Positions 15,857-24,795 of a stretch of DNA of 64,000 nucleotides are shown here, in pieces; the stretch's first letter is position 1, and every line of letters begins with the position of its first letter. Source of the DNA: Streptomyces bambusae (GTDB taxonomy: Bacteria > Actinomycetota > Actinomycetes > Streptomycetales > Streptomycetaceae); assembly GCF_020532645.1 (NCBI RefSeq), contig NZ_JAJAUZ010000024.1, positions 1 to 64,000 of the forward strand, given 5' to 3'. The notes beneath the pieces are model-generated. The model ran no database searches. It had not been told where the DNA came from and was given only the letters and a program-made list of their open reading frames with translations. The position numbers and the translations under genes were made by a program.

Positions 15857-17362
15857 ATGACGAGCAGCACCGAGACCACCGCCACCACCCCGCAGGTTGC
15901 GGTCAACGACATCGGTAACGAGGAAGCCTTCCTCGCCGCGATCGACGAGACGATCAAGTACTTCAACGACGGCGACATCGTCGACGGCGTCATCGTGAAG
16001 GTCGACCGGGACGAGGTCCTGCTCGACATCGGTTACAAGACCGAAGGCGTCATCCCGAGCCGCGAGCTCTCGATCAAGCACGACGTCGACCCGAACGAGG
16101 TCGTCAAGGTCGGCGACGAGATCGAGGCCCTTGTTCTCCAGAAGGAGGACAAGGAAGGCCGCCTGATCCTCTCGAAGAAGCGCGCCCAGTACGAGCGTGC
16201 CTGGGGCACCATCGAGAAGATCAAGGAAGAAGACGGCATCGTCACCGGTACCGTCATCGAGGTCGTCAAGGGTGGTCTCATCCTCGACATCGGCCTCCGC
16301 GGCTTCCTCCCGGCCTCCCTGGTCGAGATGCGCCGTGTCCGCGACCTCCAGCCCTACGTGGGCAAGGAGCTCGAGGCGAAGATCATCGAGCTGGACAAGA
16401 ACCGCAACAACGTGGTCCTGTCCCGCCGCGCCTGGCTCGAGCAGACCCAGTCCGAGGTCCGCCAGACGTTCCTCACCACCCTGCAGAAGGGTCAGGTCCG
16501 CTCCGGCGTCGTCTCCTCGATCGTCAACTTCGGTGCCTTCGTGGACCTGGGTGGCGTCGACGGTCTCGTCCACGTCTCCGAGCTGTCCTGGAAGCACATC
16601 GACCACCCGTCCGAGGTTGTCGAGGTCGGCCAGGAAGTCACCGTCGAGGTCCTCGACGTCGACATGGACCGCGAGCGTGTCTCCCTGTCGCTGAAGGCGA
16701 CCCAGGAGGACCCGTGGCAGCAGTTCGCCCGTACCCACCAGATCGGCCAGGTCGTTCCGGGTAAGGTCACCAAGCTGGTCCCGTTCGGTGCGTTCGTCCG
16801 CGTGGACGAGGGCATCGAGGGCCTGGTCCACATCTCCGAGCTGGCCGAGCGCCACGTCGAGATCCCGGAGCAGGTCGTCCAGGTCAACGACGAGATCTTC
16901 GTCAAGGTCATCGACATCGACCTCGAGCGTCGCCGGATCTCGCTGTCGCTGAAGCAGGCCAACGAGTCCTTCGGTGCCGACCCGGCGTCGGTCGAGTTCG
17001 ACCCGACCCTGTACGGCATGGCCGCGTCCTACGACGACCAGGGCAACTACATCTACCCCGAGGGCTTCGACCCCGAGGCCAACGACTGGCTGCCGGGTTA
17101 CGAGAAGCAGCGCGAGGAGTGGGAGCGCCAGTACGCCGAGGCGCAGGTCCGCTTCGAGCAGCACCAGGCGCAGGTCATCAAGAGCCGCGAGGCCGACGAG
17201 GCCGCCGCTGCCGAGGGCGCTGCCGCCCCGGCCGCCGGCAACGCCGGTGCGGGCATCTCCGGTGGCTCCTACTCCTCGGAGTCGGACGACACCTCCGGCG
17301 CCCTGGCCTCCGACGAGGCCCTGGCCGCGCTCCGCGAGAAGCTGGCCGGCGGCCAGAGCTGA
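15857..17362 (+). CDS. rpsA: 30S ribosomal protein S1
   Basis: 501 aa. Binds single-stranded mRNA leaders and helps recruit mRNA to the 30S subunit. It has four S1 (OB-fold) repeats, as in actinobacteria, compared with six in Escherichia coli. The repeats begin near DGDIVDGVIVKVDRDEVLLD (residues 35-), GIVTGTVIEVVKGGLILDIG, GQVRSGVVSSIVNFGAFVDL and GQVVPGKVTKLVPFGAFVRV. The C-terminal tail (about 375-501) is acidic then Ala/Gly/Ser rich. I chose ATG 15857 from the family N-terminus MTSSTETTATT. Codon use is strongly biased, as for a highly expressed gene. It has its own promoter, leader and terminator, so it is monocistronic. Confidence 0.98.
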   Translation: MTSSTETTATTPQVAVNDIGNEEAFLAAIDETIKYFNDGDIVDGVIVKVDRDEVLLDIGYKTEGVIPSRELSIKHDVDPNEVVKVGDEIEALVLQKEDKEGRLILSKKRAQYERAWGTIEKIKEEDGIVTGTVIEVVKGGLILDIGLRGFLPASLVEMRRVRDLQPYVGKELEAKIIELDKNRNNVVLSRRAWLEQTQSEVRQTFLTTLQKGQVRSGVVSSIVNFGAFVDLGGVDGLVHVSELSWKHIDHPSEVVEVGQEVTVEVLDVDMDRERVSLSLKATQEDPWQQFARTHQIGQVVPGKVTKLVPFGAFVRVDEGIEGLVHISELAERHVEIPEQVVQVNDEIFVKVIDIDLERRRISLSLKQANESFGADPASVEFDPTLYGMAASYDDQGNYIYPEGFDPEANDWLPGYEKQREEWERQYAEAQVRFEQHQAQVIKSREADEAAAAEGAAAPAAGNAGAGISGGSYSSESDDTSGALASDEALAALREKLAGGQS

Positions 17363-17401
17363 TCGCAGCGCATCGCGCTCCGGCGCGAGCCTGAGCTGAA
17401 A

Positions 17402-17439
17402 CGGTAAGGCCCGTCCCCTCTGGGGGGCGGGCCTTACCG
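17402..17439 (+). terminator. rpsA terminator
   Basis: A 17-bp stem (17402-17418 with 17423-17439) with one G-U pair closes a 4-nt loop, starting 40 bp after the rpsA stop. This is a very strong intrinsic-type hairpin without a U-tract. Confidence 0.85.
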
Positions 17440-17559
17440 CGTTGTGCGGCGCATTCCCCGGCGCACTTCACTGAGTGTTCACGGGCGGTGCCCCCGCCCG
17501 GGGGAATGGCTGCGGCTCCTCGTACGTTCATTGCATTGACGCGAGGAGGAGTGGTGACG

Positions 17560-18498
17560 GTGCTTGATCCACAGGGTTTGTACGAGTGGGACGCGAAGGG
17601 TCTGGCGGTGGTGGACCTGGCGCTGGCCCAGGACTCCGCCGGACTGGTCATGCTCTACCACTTCGAGGGCTACATCGACGCCGGCGACACCGGCGAACAG
17701 ATCGTCGGCCGGATGCTGGAGACGCTGCCCCACCAGGTGGTCGCCCGGTTCGACGCGGACCGGCTGGTCGACTACCGCGCCCGGCGGCCCGTCCTGACCT
17801 TCCAGCGCGACCGCTGGACGGCCTTCGAGGCCCCGCAGCTCGACGTACGGCTCGTCCAGGACGCCACCGGAGCGCCGTTCCTGCTGCTGTCCGGTCCCGA
17901 GCCGGACGTGGAGTGGGAGCGCTTCGCCAAGGCGGTCGAGCAGATCGTCGAGCGGCTCGGCGTGCGGCTCTCCGTGAACTTCCACGGCATCCCGATGGGC
18001 GTCCCGCACACCCGGCCGGTGGGCCTCACCCCGCACGGCAACCGCACGGACCTGATGCCCGGCCACCGCAGCCCGTTCGACGAGGCGCAGGTGCCCGGCA
18101 GCGCCGAGTCGCTCGTCGAGTTCCGGCTCGCGCAGGCGGGGCACGACGTGCTGGGCGTCGCCGCGCACGTGCCGCACTACATCGCCCGCTCCCCGTACCC
18201 GGACGCCGCCCTGACGGCCCTGGAGGCCATCACCGCGGCCACCGGCCTGGTGCTGCCGGGCGTCGCGCACTCGCTGCGCGCCGAGGCGCACCGGACGCAG
18301 ACCGAAATCGACCGGCAGATCCGCGAGGGCGACGACGAGCTGGTCTCGCTGGTGCAGGGACTGGAGCACCAGTACGACGCGGCAGCCGGGGCCGAGACCC
18401 GCGGCAACATGATCGCGGAGCCGGCGGAGATCCCGTCCGCGGACGAGATCGGCCGCGAGTTCGAGCGCTTCCTCGCGGAGCGCGAAGGGGACGCCTGA
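17560..18498 (+). CDS. PAC2 family protein
   Basis: 312 aa. PAC2 proteins are related to archaeal/eukaryotic proteasome-assembly chaperone 2; in actinobacteria the family is widespread with no proven role, though a link to proteasome or protein quality control is often supposed. The fold is seen in LVMLYHFEGYIDAGDTGEQI, VVARFDADRLVDYRARRP and FLLLSGPEPDVEWERF. Three GTG codons cluster here (17551, 17554, 17560). I chose 17560 because GAGGAGGA (17543-17550) is then at proper distance and the protein begins VLDPQGLYEWD. It is followed 43 bp later by coaE on the same strand. Confidence 0.88.
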   Translation: MLDPQGLYEWDAKGLAVVDLALAQDSAGLVMLYHFEGYIDAGDTGEQIVGRMLETLPHQVVARFDADRLVDYRARRPVLTFQRDRWTAFEAPQLDVRLVQDATGAPFLLLSGPEPDVEWERFAKAVEQIVERLGVRLSVNFHGIPMGVPHTRPVGLTPHGNRTDLMPGHRSPFDEAQVPGSAESLVEFRLAQAGHDVLGVAAHVPHYIARSPYPDAALTALEAITAATGLVLPGVAHSLRAEAHRTQTEIDRQIREGDDELVSLVQGLEHQYDAAAGAETRGNMIAEPAEIPSADEIGREFERFLAEREGDA

Positions 18499-18528
18499 CC
18501 CGCAGGGCCCGGACGGGCGTGCGGGGCA

Positions 18529-18534
18529 TAGGCT
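18529..18534 (+). promoter_or_regulatory. -10 hexamer TAGGCT upstream of coaE
   Basis: TAGGCT ends 7 nt before the coaE ATG, and there is no ribosome site between. This suggests a leaderless coaE transcript, in addition to possible read-through from the PAC2 gene. Confidence 0.45.
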
Positions 18535-18541
18535 TCGGCCC

Positions 18542-19141
18542 ATGCTGAGAGTGGGCCTGACGGGCGGGATCGGTGCCGGCAAGAGCGAGGTCTCCTCGCT
18601 GCTGGCGGGGTACGGAGCGGTGGTCGTCGATGCCGACCGCATCGCTCGGGAGGTCGTGGAGCCCGGTACGCCGGGGCTCGCGGCCGTGGTCGAGGCCTTC
18701 GGGGAGTCCGTGCTGACCCCCGAGGGAAGCCTGGACCGGCCGGGTCTGGGTGCGATCGTCTTCGCCGACCGCGAGAAGCTGCAGACGCTGAACGCGATCG
18801 TGCACCCGCTGGTCCGGGACCGGTCCGCCCGACTGGAGGCGGCCGCCGGGGCGGACGCGATCGTCGTGCACGACGTACCGCTGCTGACGGAGAACGGGCT
18901 CGGGCGGCTCTACGACCTGGTGGTCGTGGTGGACGCGGCGCCCGAAACGCAGCTCGCGCGGCTGACGCAGCGGCGCGGGATGACCGAGGACGAGGCCCGG
19001 TCGCGGATGGCGGCCCAGGCGACGCGCGCGGAACGGCTCGCCGTGGCCGACCTCGTCATCGACAACGACGGCCCGCTGGAAGCGCTGGAGCCGCAGGTCA
19101 GGAAGGTCTGGGAGGAGCTGGTCGGCCGCGCGGGCCACTGA
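18542..19141 (+). CDS. coaE: Dephospho-CoA kinase
   Basis: 199 aa. Catalyses the last step of coenzyme A synthesis, phosphorylating the 3'-hydroxyl of dephospho-CoA with ATP. P-loop GGIGAGKS is at residues 8-15. The CoA-binding/lid region includes VVDADRIAREVVEPGTPGL and LNAIVHPLVRDRS, then DVPLLTENGL and the R-x-x-x-R-x-G-M-T-x-x-x-A lid RLTQRRGMTEDEA. It is of normal single-domain length, without the C-terminal GrpB-like domain found in mycobacterial CoaE. Convergent with the DUF6343 gene. Confidence 0.96.
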   Translation: MLRVGLTGGIGAGKSEVSSLLAGYGAVVVDADRIAREVVEPGTPGLAAVVEAFGESVLTPEGSLDRPGLGAIVFADREKLQTLNAIVHPLVRDRSARLEAAAGADAIVVHDVPLLTENGLGRLYDLVVVVDAAPETQLARLTQRRGMTEDEARSRMAAQATRAERLAVADLVIDNDGPLEALEPQVRKVWEELVGRAGH

Positions 19142-19182
19142 GCCCGGCTTTCGCAGCGCCCCCAGGTCTCCGGCCTCCGCCG

Positions 19183-19512
19183 TCACCGGGCCCCGTCGCG
19201 GTGGTCCGGCTGCTGCCCGTACGGCGGGCCCGGGTGCCCGGGCGGCGGCGGATCGTCGTCGTGCAGCGGCTCGTACGGCGGGACGTCGCGGCCCGGCTGG
19301 TAGTGCGGGCCCTGGTGCAGGCGGTGCACCACCATCATCAGGTCGGCGCCGACCACGATCGTCAGGACGGCGCAGGTGATCGCCCACCCCATCCGGTCCG
19401 CGAGCGCGAAGGCGGCCGTGCCGGCCACGCCCCACAGCAGCCCCCAGATGCTCAGCCAGAAGCGCAGCCGCAGCGGGCTGCGGGCGGTCAGCGGTTCGTT
19501 TCCGGTACGCAT
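19183..19512 (-). CDS. DUF6343 family small membrane protein
   Basis: 109 aa. It starts MRTGNEPLTARSPLRLRFWL, a pattern I associate with DUF6343 of Streptomyces. Two transmembrane helices (about residues 19-39 and 43-63) are followed by HQGPHYQPGRDVPPYEP and a Pro/Asp/His-rich tail probably in the cytoplasm. Function unknown. ATG 19512 has GACGAGGCG upstream. Convergent with coaE. Confidence 0.8.
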   Translation of the reverse strand: MRTGNEPLTARSPLRLRFWLSIWGLLWGVAGTAAFALADRMGWAITCAVLTIVVGADLMMVVHRLHQGPHYQPGRDVPPYEPLHDDDPPPPGHPGPPYGQQPDHRDGAR

Positions 19513-19626
19513 CGGGCATCGCCTCGTCCTGCGTCCATCGTCTCACCGCTGCTGCCCGCAGCGCCGCCGCTCACGCACGGAGCGCGGGGCCGGTGCGTGC
19601 GACCGGCCCCGCGCGGTCCGGGGCGC

Positions 19627-20235
19627 CTACGGGTTGAGCTTCTTGACAGCCGTGATCGTCGTCTTCTTGAAGGCGGCGACCGGGACGTCGTTCAGGGTGC
19701 CCATGCGGGTGAAGTCGACGACCGTGACGGTGGAGCCGTCGCGGCCGATGCCGAACAGGTTCACGCCGTGCTCCGACTCCGGGACCGCGGTGTGGACGCC
19801 GTAGACGTGCGCGCCCTCCTCGACGGCCAGCTTGCCGTAGTCCTGCCAGCTGGCGGTGCCGCCGGGGGTCTTGCGCAGCCAGTCGGCGGCGCAGGCCGCG
19901 ACCTTCTTCTCCAGGGTGGCCGTCAGCTTCTTGGCCTCGGTCACCGAAGCGGCGCGCACGGAGACCTGGCGGGCGCCGGTGTCCAGGTCGGTGCCGAAGG
20001 TGCGGTGCCAGGTGCCGGCCACCGGGAACGCCTTGGCCAGGCAGAACAGGCCGGGCGACGGAGCTCCCTTCCTGACCGGGCCGGTGCTCCAGGAGGTGCC
20101 CGGGACGGCAGGCAGGTCGCTGCCCTTGAGGAAGCCGGGCGCCGTGGGCGCGGCGGTGGCCGCCGGGACGGTGACGGCGGTGACGGCGGCCGCGGCGAGG
20201 GCGGCGACGGCGAGGGCGGTGGAACGCTTGAACAC
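19627..20235 (-). CDS. Secreted protein of unknown function
   Basis: 202 aa. GTG 20235 with GGGGAG upstream gives a typical Sec signal peptide (about residues 1-29, VAALAAAAVTAVTVPAATAA). The mature protein has two Cys (GLFCLAKA and VAACAADW), probably a disulfide outside the cell. The middle contains WHRTFGTDLDTGARQVSV, and the C-terminus VVDFTRMGTLNDVPVAAFKK. This layout resembles the many small 'sensor-like' secreted proteins of Streptomyces, but I cannot assign a family. It is divergent from the HTH regulator, with 173 bp between starts, so the two may be functionally linked. Confidence 0.8.
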   Translation of the reverse strand: MFKRSTALAVAALAAAAVTAVTVPAATAAPTAPGFLKGSDLPAVPGTSWSTGPVRKGAPSPGLFCLAKAFPVAGTWHRTFGTDLDTGARQVSVRAASVTEAKKLTATLEKKVAACAADWLRKTPGGTASWQDYGKLAVEEGAHVYGVHTAVPESEHGVNLFGIGRDGSTVTVVDFTRMGTLNDVPVAAFKKTTITAVKKLNP

Positions 20236-20408
20236 GATGGTGCTCCCCGTTTCATGCAGTGTGTGTCGCTGTTGCCTCCGAGCCTGTCCGGGGTGGCGGG
20301 TGCCGCACAATGGAACGGCGCCGATCCGGGACGATGGAACGGCCGCACAGGGGCTGACCTGGGGGAACGCCCTCTGCATGGAACGGTGTCATGGGACGGG
20401 GGGAAGCC

Positions 20409-21818
20409 GTGGGCAAGGCGGAACGAGCCGCGGAGACGCAGGAATTCGCGCGTCTGATGCGGCAGGTGAAGGAACGGTCGGGACTCAGCTACGGGGTGCT
20501 CGCCAAGCGCCTGCACACCGGCACGTCGACGCTCCACCGGTACTGCAGCGGGGACGCCGTACCGGCCGAGTTCGGGGCGGTCGACCGGTTCGCGCGGGCC
20601 TGCGGGGCCGGCCCGGAGGCGGCCCTGGAACTGCACCGCGCCTGGCTGCTGGCCGACGCCCGGCGGCGGTCGGCGGCGCGGGCGGGGGCCGAGGGGGGAG
20701 AGCCGGCGGCCGAGGAGGACGGCTCGGCCGCCGGAGCCGCCGAGCCGGCCGGACTCGCTCGACCCGTCGAAGCCGTGGCCGTGGCCGAAGCCGTTGTCGA
20801 TGCCGTTTCCGGACCCGTGGATGCCGGCGTCCGGGCGGAGGCCGGGGAGCTGCCGGACGTACGGGTGGGGCCGCCCGCGGCGGACGTGCGTACGCCCTGG
20901 TACCGGCGGGGCGGCAGGTCCGCGGCCGCGGCGGCCGTGGCCCTGGCGGTCGGTCTGGTCCTCGCGCTGGTGCTGGCGATCGGCCTGCCCGCCGGGGGCG
21001 GCGAGCGGACGGCCGGCGGGCTGCGGTCGCCGCAGCCGCTGCCGCCGGGGCCGGCCCTGTCCTCGGGCGGCCCGGCCGCGCCGACCACGGAGCCGGCCGG
21101 CGCGCCTTCGGCGACCCCGTCCGGCAGTCCTCCGGCCGGCTCCCGTACGGCGAGCCCGGTGCCCACGCCCGCCCGGAGCAGTGCCGTGCCGCCACCGGTG
21201 CCCGCGCGGCCGCTGACCGTCGGCGTCCGCTCGCACGTGTGGCAGGCCGGCTGCGACCACGCCTACCTCATCGGCCGGCCCCCGTCCGCGGTGCCCGCGC
21301 CGCCCGTCGAACAGGACGCCCCCGGCTGGGCGCGGGCCCAGCGGGCCGTGCACGCCGAGCGGCAGATCGTCGAGGCCACCGTCGGCGGGCGGACCGGGCA
21401 GCCCGTGGTGCTGCAGGCCTTGCACGTACGGGTCACCGGGCGCGGCACCCCGCCGCCCTGGAACGTGTACGAGATGTCCCCGGGCTGCGGGGGTTCGCTG
21501 ACGCCCGCCGTGTTCAGCGTGAACCTGGACGCCCCGCGCCCCCTGGCCCGGCCGGTCGCAGGGCACGACGGCGAGCACGACCTGCCCGCGCCGTCGTTCC
21601 CGCTGAAGGTCTCGGAGCGGGAGCCGGCGGTGCTGCGGGTGGAGGCGGCCGCGAGCGGCTGCGACTGCAGCTGGTACCTGGAGCTCCAGTGGACCGCGGG
21701 CGGCCGTTCCGGCACCACCCGGATCGACGACGGCGGCCGGCCGTTCCGCACCAGCGCGGTCGCGGGCCGGCCCGTCTACGGTTACGCAGCGGAGTCGGGG
21801 CGCTGGGCCACGGGCTGA
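20409..21818 (+). CDS. Membrane-tethered HTH (XRE-type) regulator
   Basis: 469 aa from GTG 20409, preceded by GGGGGGAAG; ATG 20391 would add 6 residues. N-terminal helix-turn-helix (about residues 6-75): EFARLMRQVKERSGLSYGVL and LHTGTSTLHRYCSGDAVP. A linker follows, then one transmembrane helix at about 172-194 (AAAVALAVGLVLALVLAIGL) and a Pro/Ser/Thr-rich stalk. The C-terminal domain (about 268-469) would be outside; it has the conserved-looking HVWQAGCDHAYLIGRPP, YEMSPGCGGSLTPAVFSVNL and SGCDCSWYLELQW with several Cys. It is therefore a one-piece sensor/regulator. The ligand and target genes are unknown; the divergent secreted-protein gene is a candidate target. Confidence 0.85.
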   Translation: MGKAERAAETQEFARLMRQVKERSGLSYGVLAKRLHTGTSTLHRYCSGDAVPAEFGAVDRFARACGAGPEAALELHRAWLLADARRRSAARAGAEGGEPAAEEDGSAAGAAEPAGLARPVEAVAVAEAVVDAVSGPVDAGVRAEAGELPDVRVGPPAADVRTPWYRRGGRSAAAAAVALAVGLVLALVLAIGLPAGGGERTAGGLRSPQPLPPGPALSSGGPAAPTTEPAGAPSATPSGSPPAGSRTASPVPTPARSSAVPPPVPARPLTVGVRSHVWQAGCDHAYLIGRPPSAVPAPPVEQDAPGWARAQRAVHAERQIVEATVGGRTGQPVVLQALHVRVTGRGTPPPWNVYEMSPGCGGSLTPAVFSVNLDAPRPLARPVAGHDGEHDLPAPSFPLKVSEREPAVLRVEAAASGCDCSWYLELQWTAGGRSGTTRIDDGGRPFRTSAVAGRPVYGYAAESGRWATG

Positions 21819-21927
21819 GCCGATCCGCGGCAGCCGGACGATATCCACAGGCCAGGCCCGTTGTCAGTGCCCGCGCCTAGACTCGCAGTGAGTGACCGAC
21901 CGGCTGCCCATGGGGAGGGAGGCTGCG

Positions 21928-24795
21928 ATGGACCCGCGTGAGAGCGGACGCGCGCTGCTGCGCCATGCCGCCGTCTTCATGCCCGCGGAGGTGCCGCGGG
22001 AGGGGCGGGTGGCCTTCTGGTCGCCCGCCGCCGAACCGCTGCCCGGAGCGCTGCCGGACGACGCGCGGCACACCCTGCTGACGGTGGCCGGACCACACGG
22101 TTCCGGAGCGCGCCGCAGATCCGTGCCGGCCGTGCTGCTGCCCGTGGCGGCGGCCGTCCCCCTGCTGTCGCGGGCCGCGTCCGAGCCGGGCGCCCACCTC
22201 GCGTCCCGCTGCTGGGGCGCGGCAGCCCGGCAGGCCCTCCAGCTCACCGCGCGGGGCCTGCTGCTGCCGGGGGTGACGGCCGGCGGCGAGGACGCCTGGC
22301 GGGCCGGGCCGCTCACCGCCGACGACCTCGCCCACCTGCGGGCGGTCGCCGCCGCGATGCCGTACGAGGCGCACGCGATGCCGCTGCCCGACGGGCGCCC
22401 GCTGCTGCTGCCGGAACCGGAAGCGCTGCTGCGGGCGTTCCTCGACGCGGTGGCCGACAGCCTGCCGCGCACCCCGGCGGCCCCGCACGCGGCGGGCCGG
22501 CCGTTCGCGGCCGCGGAGCCGCAGCAGGTGCCGGAGATACGCGAGTGGGCGGTGCAGGTGGCCGCGGGCGCCGATGCCGGTGTGGGCGTCTCGCTCCGCC
22601 TCGACCTCAATGCCTTCGGCCTCTTCGAGGCCTCCGCCGACACCGGGCAGGAGCCCGCGGGCGGCCGGCGGGCCGGGGACGCGGAAGAGGTGCGGCGGGC
22701 CGGGGCGGCCGTGGTGCAGGTGCACAGCCTGGCCGATCCGACCCGGATCACGGACGCGGGACTGCTGTGGGCCGGGCAGGCGGCGAGCGACAGCTTCGGG
22801 CCGCGGTCGCGGATCGACGCCGTGCTCGCGCTGCGCCGGGCGGCCCGGGTCTGGCCGCCGCTGCTGCGGCTGCTGGACCAGCCCGTGCCCGACGTCCTCG
22901 CCCTGTCGGATTCCGAGCTGGAGGACCTGCTCGGGGCGGCCGCGCCGCGGCTCGCCGCCGCCGGGGTGCCCGTGCACTGGCCGCGCGAGCTCGCCCGCAC
23001 CCTGACCGCCACCGCGGTGGTGCGTGCCGCGCCCGGCTCGGCCGCCGACGGGACCTCGTTCTTCGACGCGCAGAAGCTGTTCGCGTTCGAATGGGAGGTG
23101 GCGCTCGGCGGCGACCGGCTCACCCCCGGCGAGCTCGACCTGCTGGCCGAGGCCCACCGGCCCGTCGTCCGGCTGCGCGACCAGTGGGTGCGGGTGGACC
23201 CGGAGCTCGTCCGCAAGGCCCGGCGGCGGCACCTGGGGGTCCTCGACCCGGTGGACGCGCTCGCGCTGGCGCTCACCGGCGAGACCGAGGTGGACGGCGA
23301 GGCCGTGGCGGCGGTGCCGGTCGGTGCGCTCGCCGCGCTGCGCACCCGGCTGACCTCCGACCTGACGCCGCTGCCCGAACCCCCGGGGCTGTCGGCCGTA
23401 CTGCGGGAGTACCAGCGGCGCGGCCTGGCCTGGCTCGACCTGATGACCTCCCTCGGCCTCGGCGGCTGCCTCGCCGACGACATGGGTCTCGGCAAGACGG
23501 TCACCCTGATCGCCCTGCACCTGCACCGGGCCCGTCCCGAACCGACCCTCGTGGTCTGCCCCGCCTCGCTGCTGGGCAACTGGCAGCGGGAGATCGAGAA
23601 GTTCGCGCCGGGCGTGCCCGTGCGCCGGTTCCACGGCAGCGGCCGTACCCTCGACGGCCTCGCCGGTGGTTTCGTGCTGACCACGTACGGGACGATGCGG
23701 GCCGGCGCCGCCCGGCTGGCCGAGCAGCGCTGGGGGATGGTCGTCGCCGACGAGGCCCAGCACGTGAAGAACCCGCACTCGGCCACCGCGAAGGCGCTGC
23801 GGACCATCCCCGCCCCGGCCCGGGTGGCACTCACGGGCACCCCGGTGGAGAACAACCTGTCCGAGCTGTGGGCGCTGCTCGACTGGACCACCCCGGGGCT
23901 GCTCGGCCCGCTCACCGCGTTCCGCGCCCGGCACGCCCGGGCCGCCGAACAGGGCGAGCACCCCGGGCACGAGCAGGCCGTCGCCCGGCTCGCCCGGCTG
24001 GTGCGGCCGTTCCTGCTGCGCCGCCGGAAGTCCGATCCGGGCATCGCACCGGAGCTGCCGCCGAAGACCGAGACCGACCACCCGGTGGCCCTCACCCGTG
24101 AGCAGGTGTCGCTCTACCAGGCCGCCGTCACCGAGACGATGGCGCTCATCGAGGCCAGCGAGGGCATCGCCCGCCGCGGCCTGGTGATGAAGCTCCTCGC
24201 CTCGCTGAAGCAGATCTGCAACCACCCCGCGCAGTTCCTCAAGGAGGAGCGGCCGCGGATCGCCCACCGGTCCGGGAAGCTCGCCCTGCTCGACGAACTC
24301 CTCGACACCATCCTGGCCGAGGACGGCGCCGTGCTGGTCTTCACCCAGTACGTCACCATGGGCCGGATCCTCGCCGACCACCTCGCCGGCCGCGGCGTGC
24401 CCTGCCAGCTGCTGCACGGCGGCACCCCGGTGGCCCGCCGGGAGGAGATGGTCGACCGGTTCCAGTCCGGCGAGGTACCGGTGTTCCTGCTGTCCCTGAA
24501 GGCCGCGGGCACCGGGCTGAACCTCACCCGCGCCGGACACGTCGTGCACTACGACCGCTGGTGGAACCCGGCCGTGGAGGAGCAGGCCACCGACCGGGCC
24601 TACCGGATCGGCCAGACCCAGCCCGTGCAGGTGCACCGGCTGATCGCCGAAGGCACCGTCGAGGACCGGATCGCCGAACTCCTCGCCGCCAAGCGGTCCC
24701 TGGCCGACGCGGTGCTGGGCAGCGGCGAGGCGGCCCTGACCGAACTGACCGACGCCGAACTCTCCGACCTCGTCTCCCTGCGCAGGCCCTCATGA
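21928..24795 (+). CDS. SNF2-family DEAD/DEAH helicase-like ATPase
   Basis: 955 aa. SNF2 ATPases track along double-stranded DNA; bacterial members are linked to repair and RNA polymerase recycling. A long N-terminal region (about 1-480) contains the bacterial SNF2-associated domain, including SFFDAQKLFAFEWEVALGGD. The motor follows: Walker A DDMGLGKTV (about 517-525), VADEAQHVKN, then the second lobe with KAAGTGLNLTRAGHVVHYDR and YRIGQTQPVQVHRLIAEGTV. I chose ATG 21928 for its GGGAGGGAGG. GTG 21892 in the same frame has TAGACT 8 nt upstream and could be a leaderless start. It overlaps the next gene by ATGA. Confidence 0.9.
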   Translation: MDPRESGRALLRHAAVFMPAEVPREGRVAFWSPAAEPLPGALPDDARHTLLTVAGPHGSGARRRSVPAVLLPVAAAVPLLSRAASEPGAHLASRCWGAAARQALQLTARGLLLPGVTAGGEDAWRAGPLTADDLAHLRAVAAAMPYEAHAMPLPDGRPLLLPEPEALLRAFLDAVADSLPRTPAAPHAAGRPFAAAEPQQVPEIREWAVQVAAGADAGVGVSLRLDLNAFGLFEASADTGQEPAGGRRAGDAEEVRRAGAAVVQVHSLADPTRITDAGLLWAGQAASDSFGPRSRIDAVLALRRAARVWPPLLRLLDQPVPDVLALSDSELEDLLGAAAPRLAAAGVPVHWPRELARTLTATAVVRAAPGSAADGTSFFDAQKLFAFEWEVALGGDRLTPGELDLLAEAHRPVVRLRDQWVRVDPELVRKARRRHLGVLDPVDALALALTGETEVDGEAVAAVPVGALAALRTRLTSDLTPLPEPPGLSAVLREYQRRGLAWLDLMTSLGLGGCLADDMGLGKTVTLIALHLHRARPEPTLVVCPASLLGNWQREIEKFAPGVPVRRFHGSGRTLDGLAGGFVLTTYGTMRAGAARLAEQRWGMVVADEAQHVKNPHSATAKALRTIPAPARVALTGTPVENNLSELWALLDWTTPGLLGPLTAFRARHARAAEQGEHPGHEQAVARLARLVRPFLLRRRKSDPGIAPELPPKTETDHPVALTREQVSLYQAAVTETMALIEASEGIARRGLVMKLLASLKQICNHPAQFLKEERPRIAHRSGKLALLDELLDTILAEDGAVLVFTQYVTMGRILADHLAGRGVPCQLLHGGTPVARREEMVDRFQSGEVPVFLLSLKAAGTGLNLTRAGHVVHYDRWWNPAVEEQATDRAYRIGQTQPVQVHRLIAEGTVEDRIAELLAAKRSLADAVLGSGEAALTELTDAELSDLVSLRRPS

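Noticed and set aside
15782..17164. 460-codon minus-strand frame opposite rpsA
   Set aside because: Asp/Leu/Val repeats mirror the S1 domains; no start context and no independent family features.
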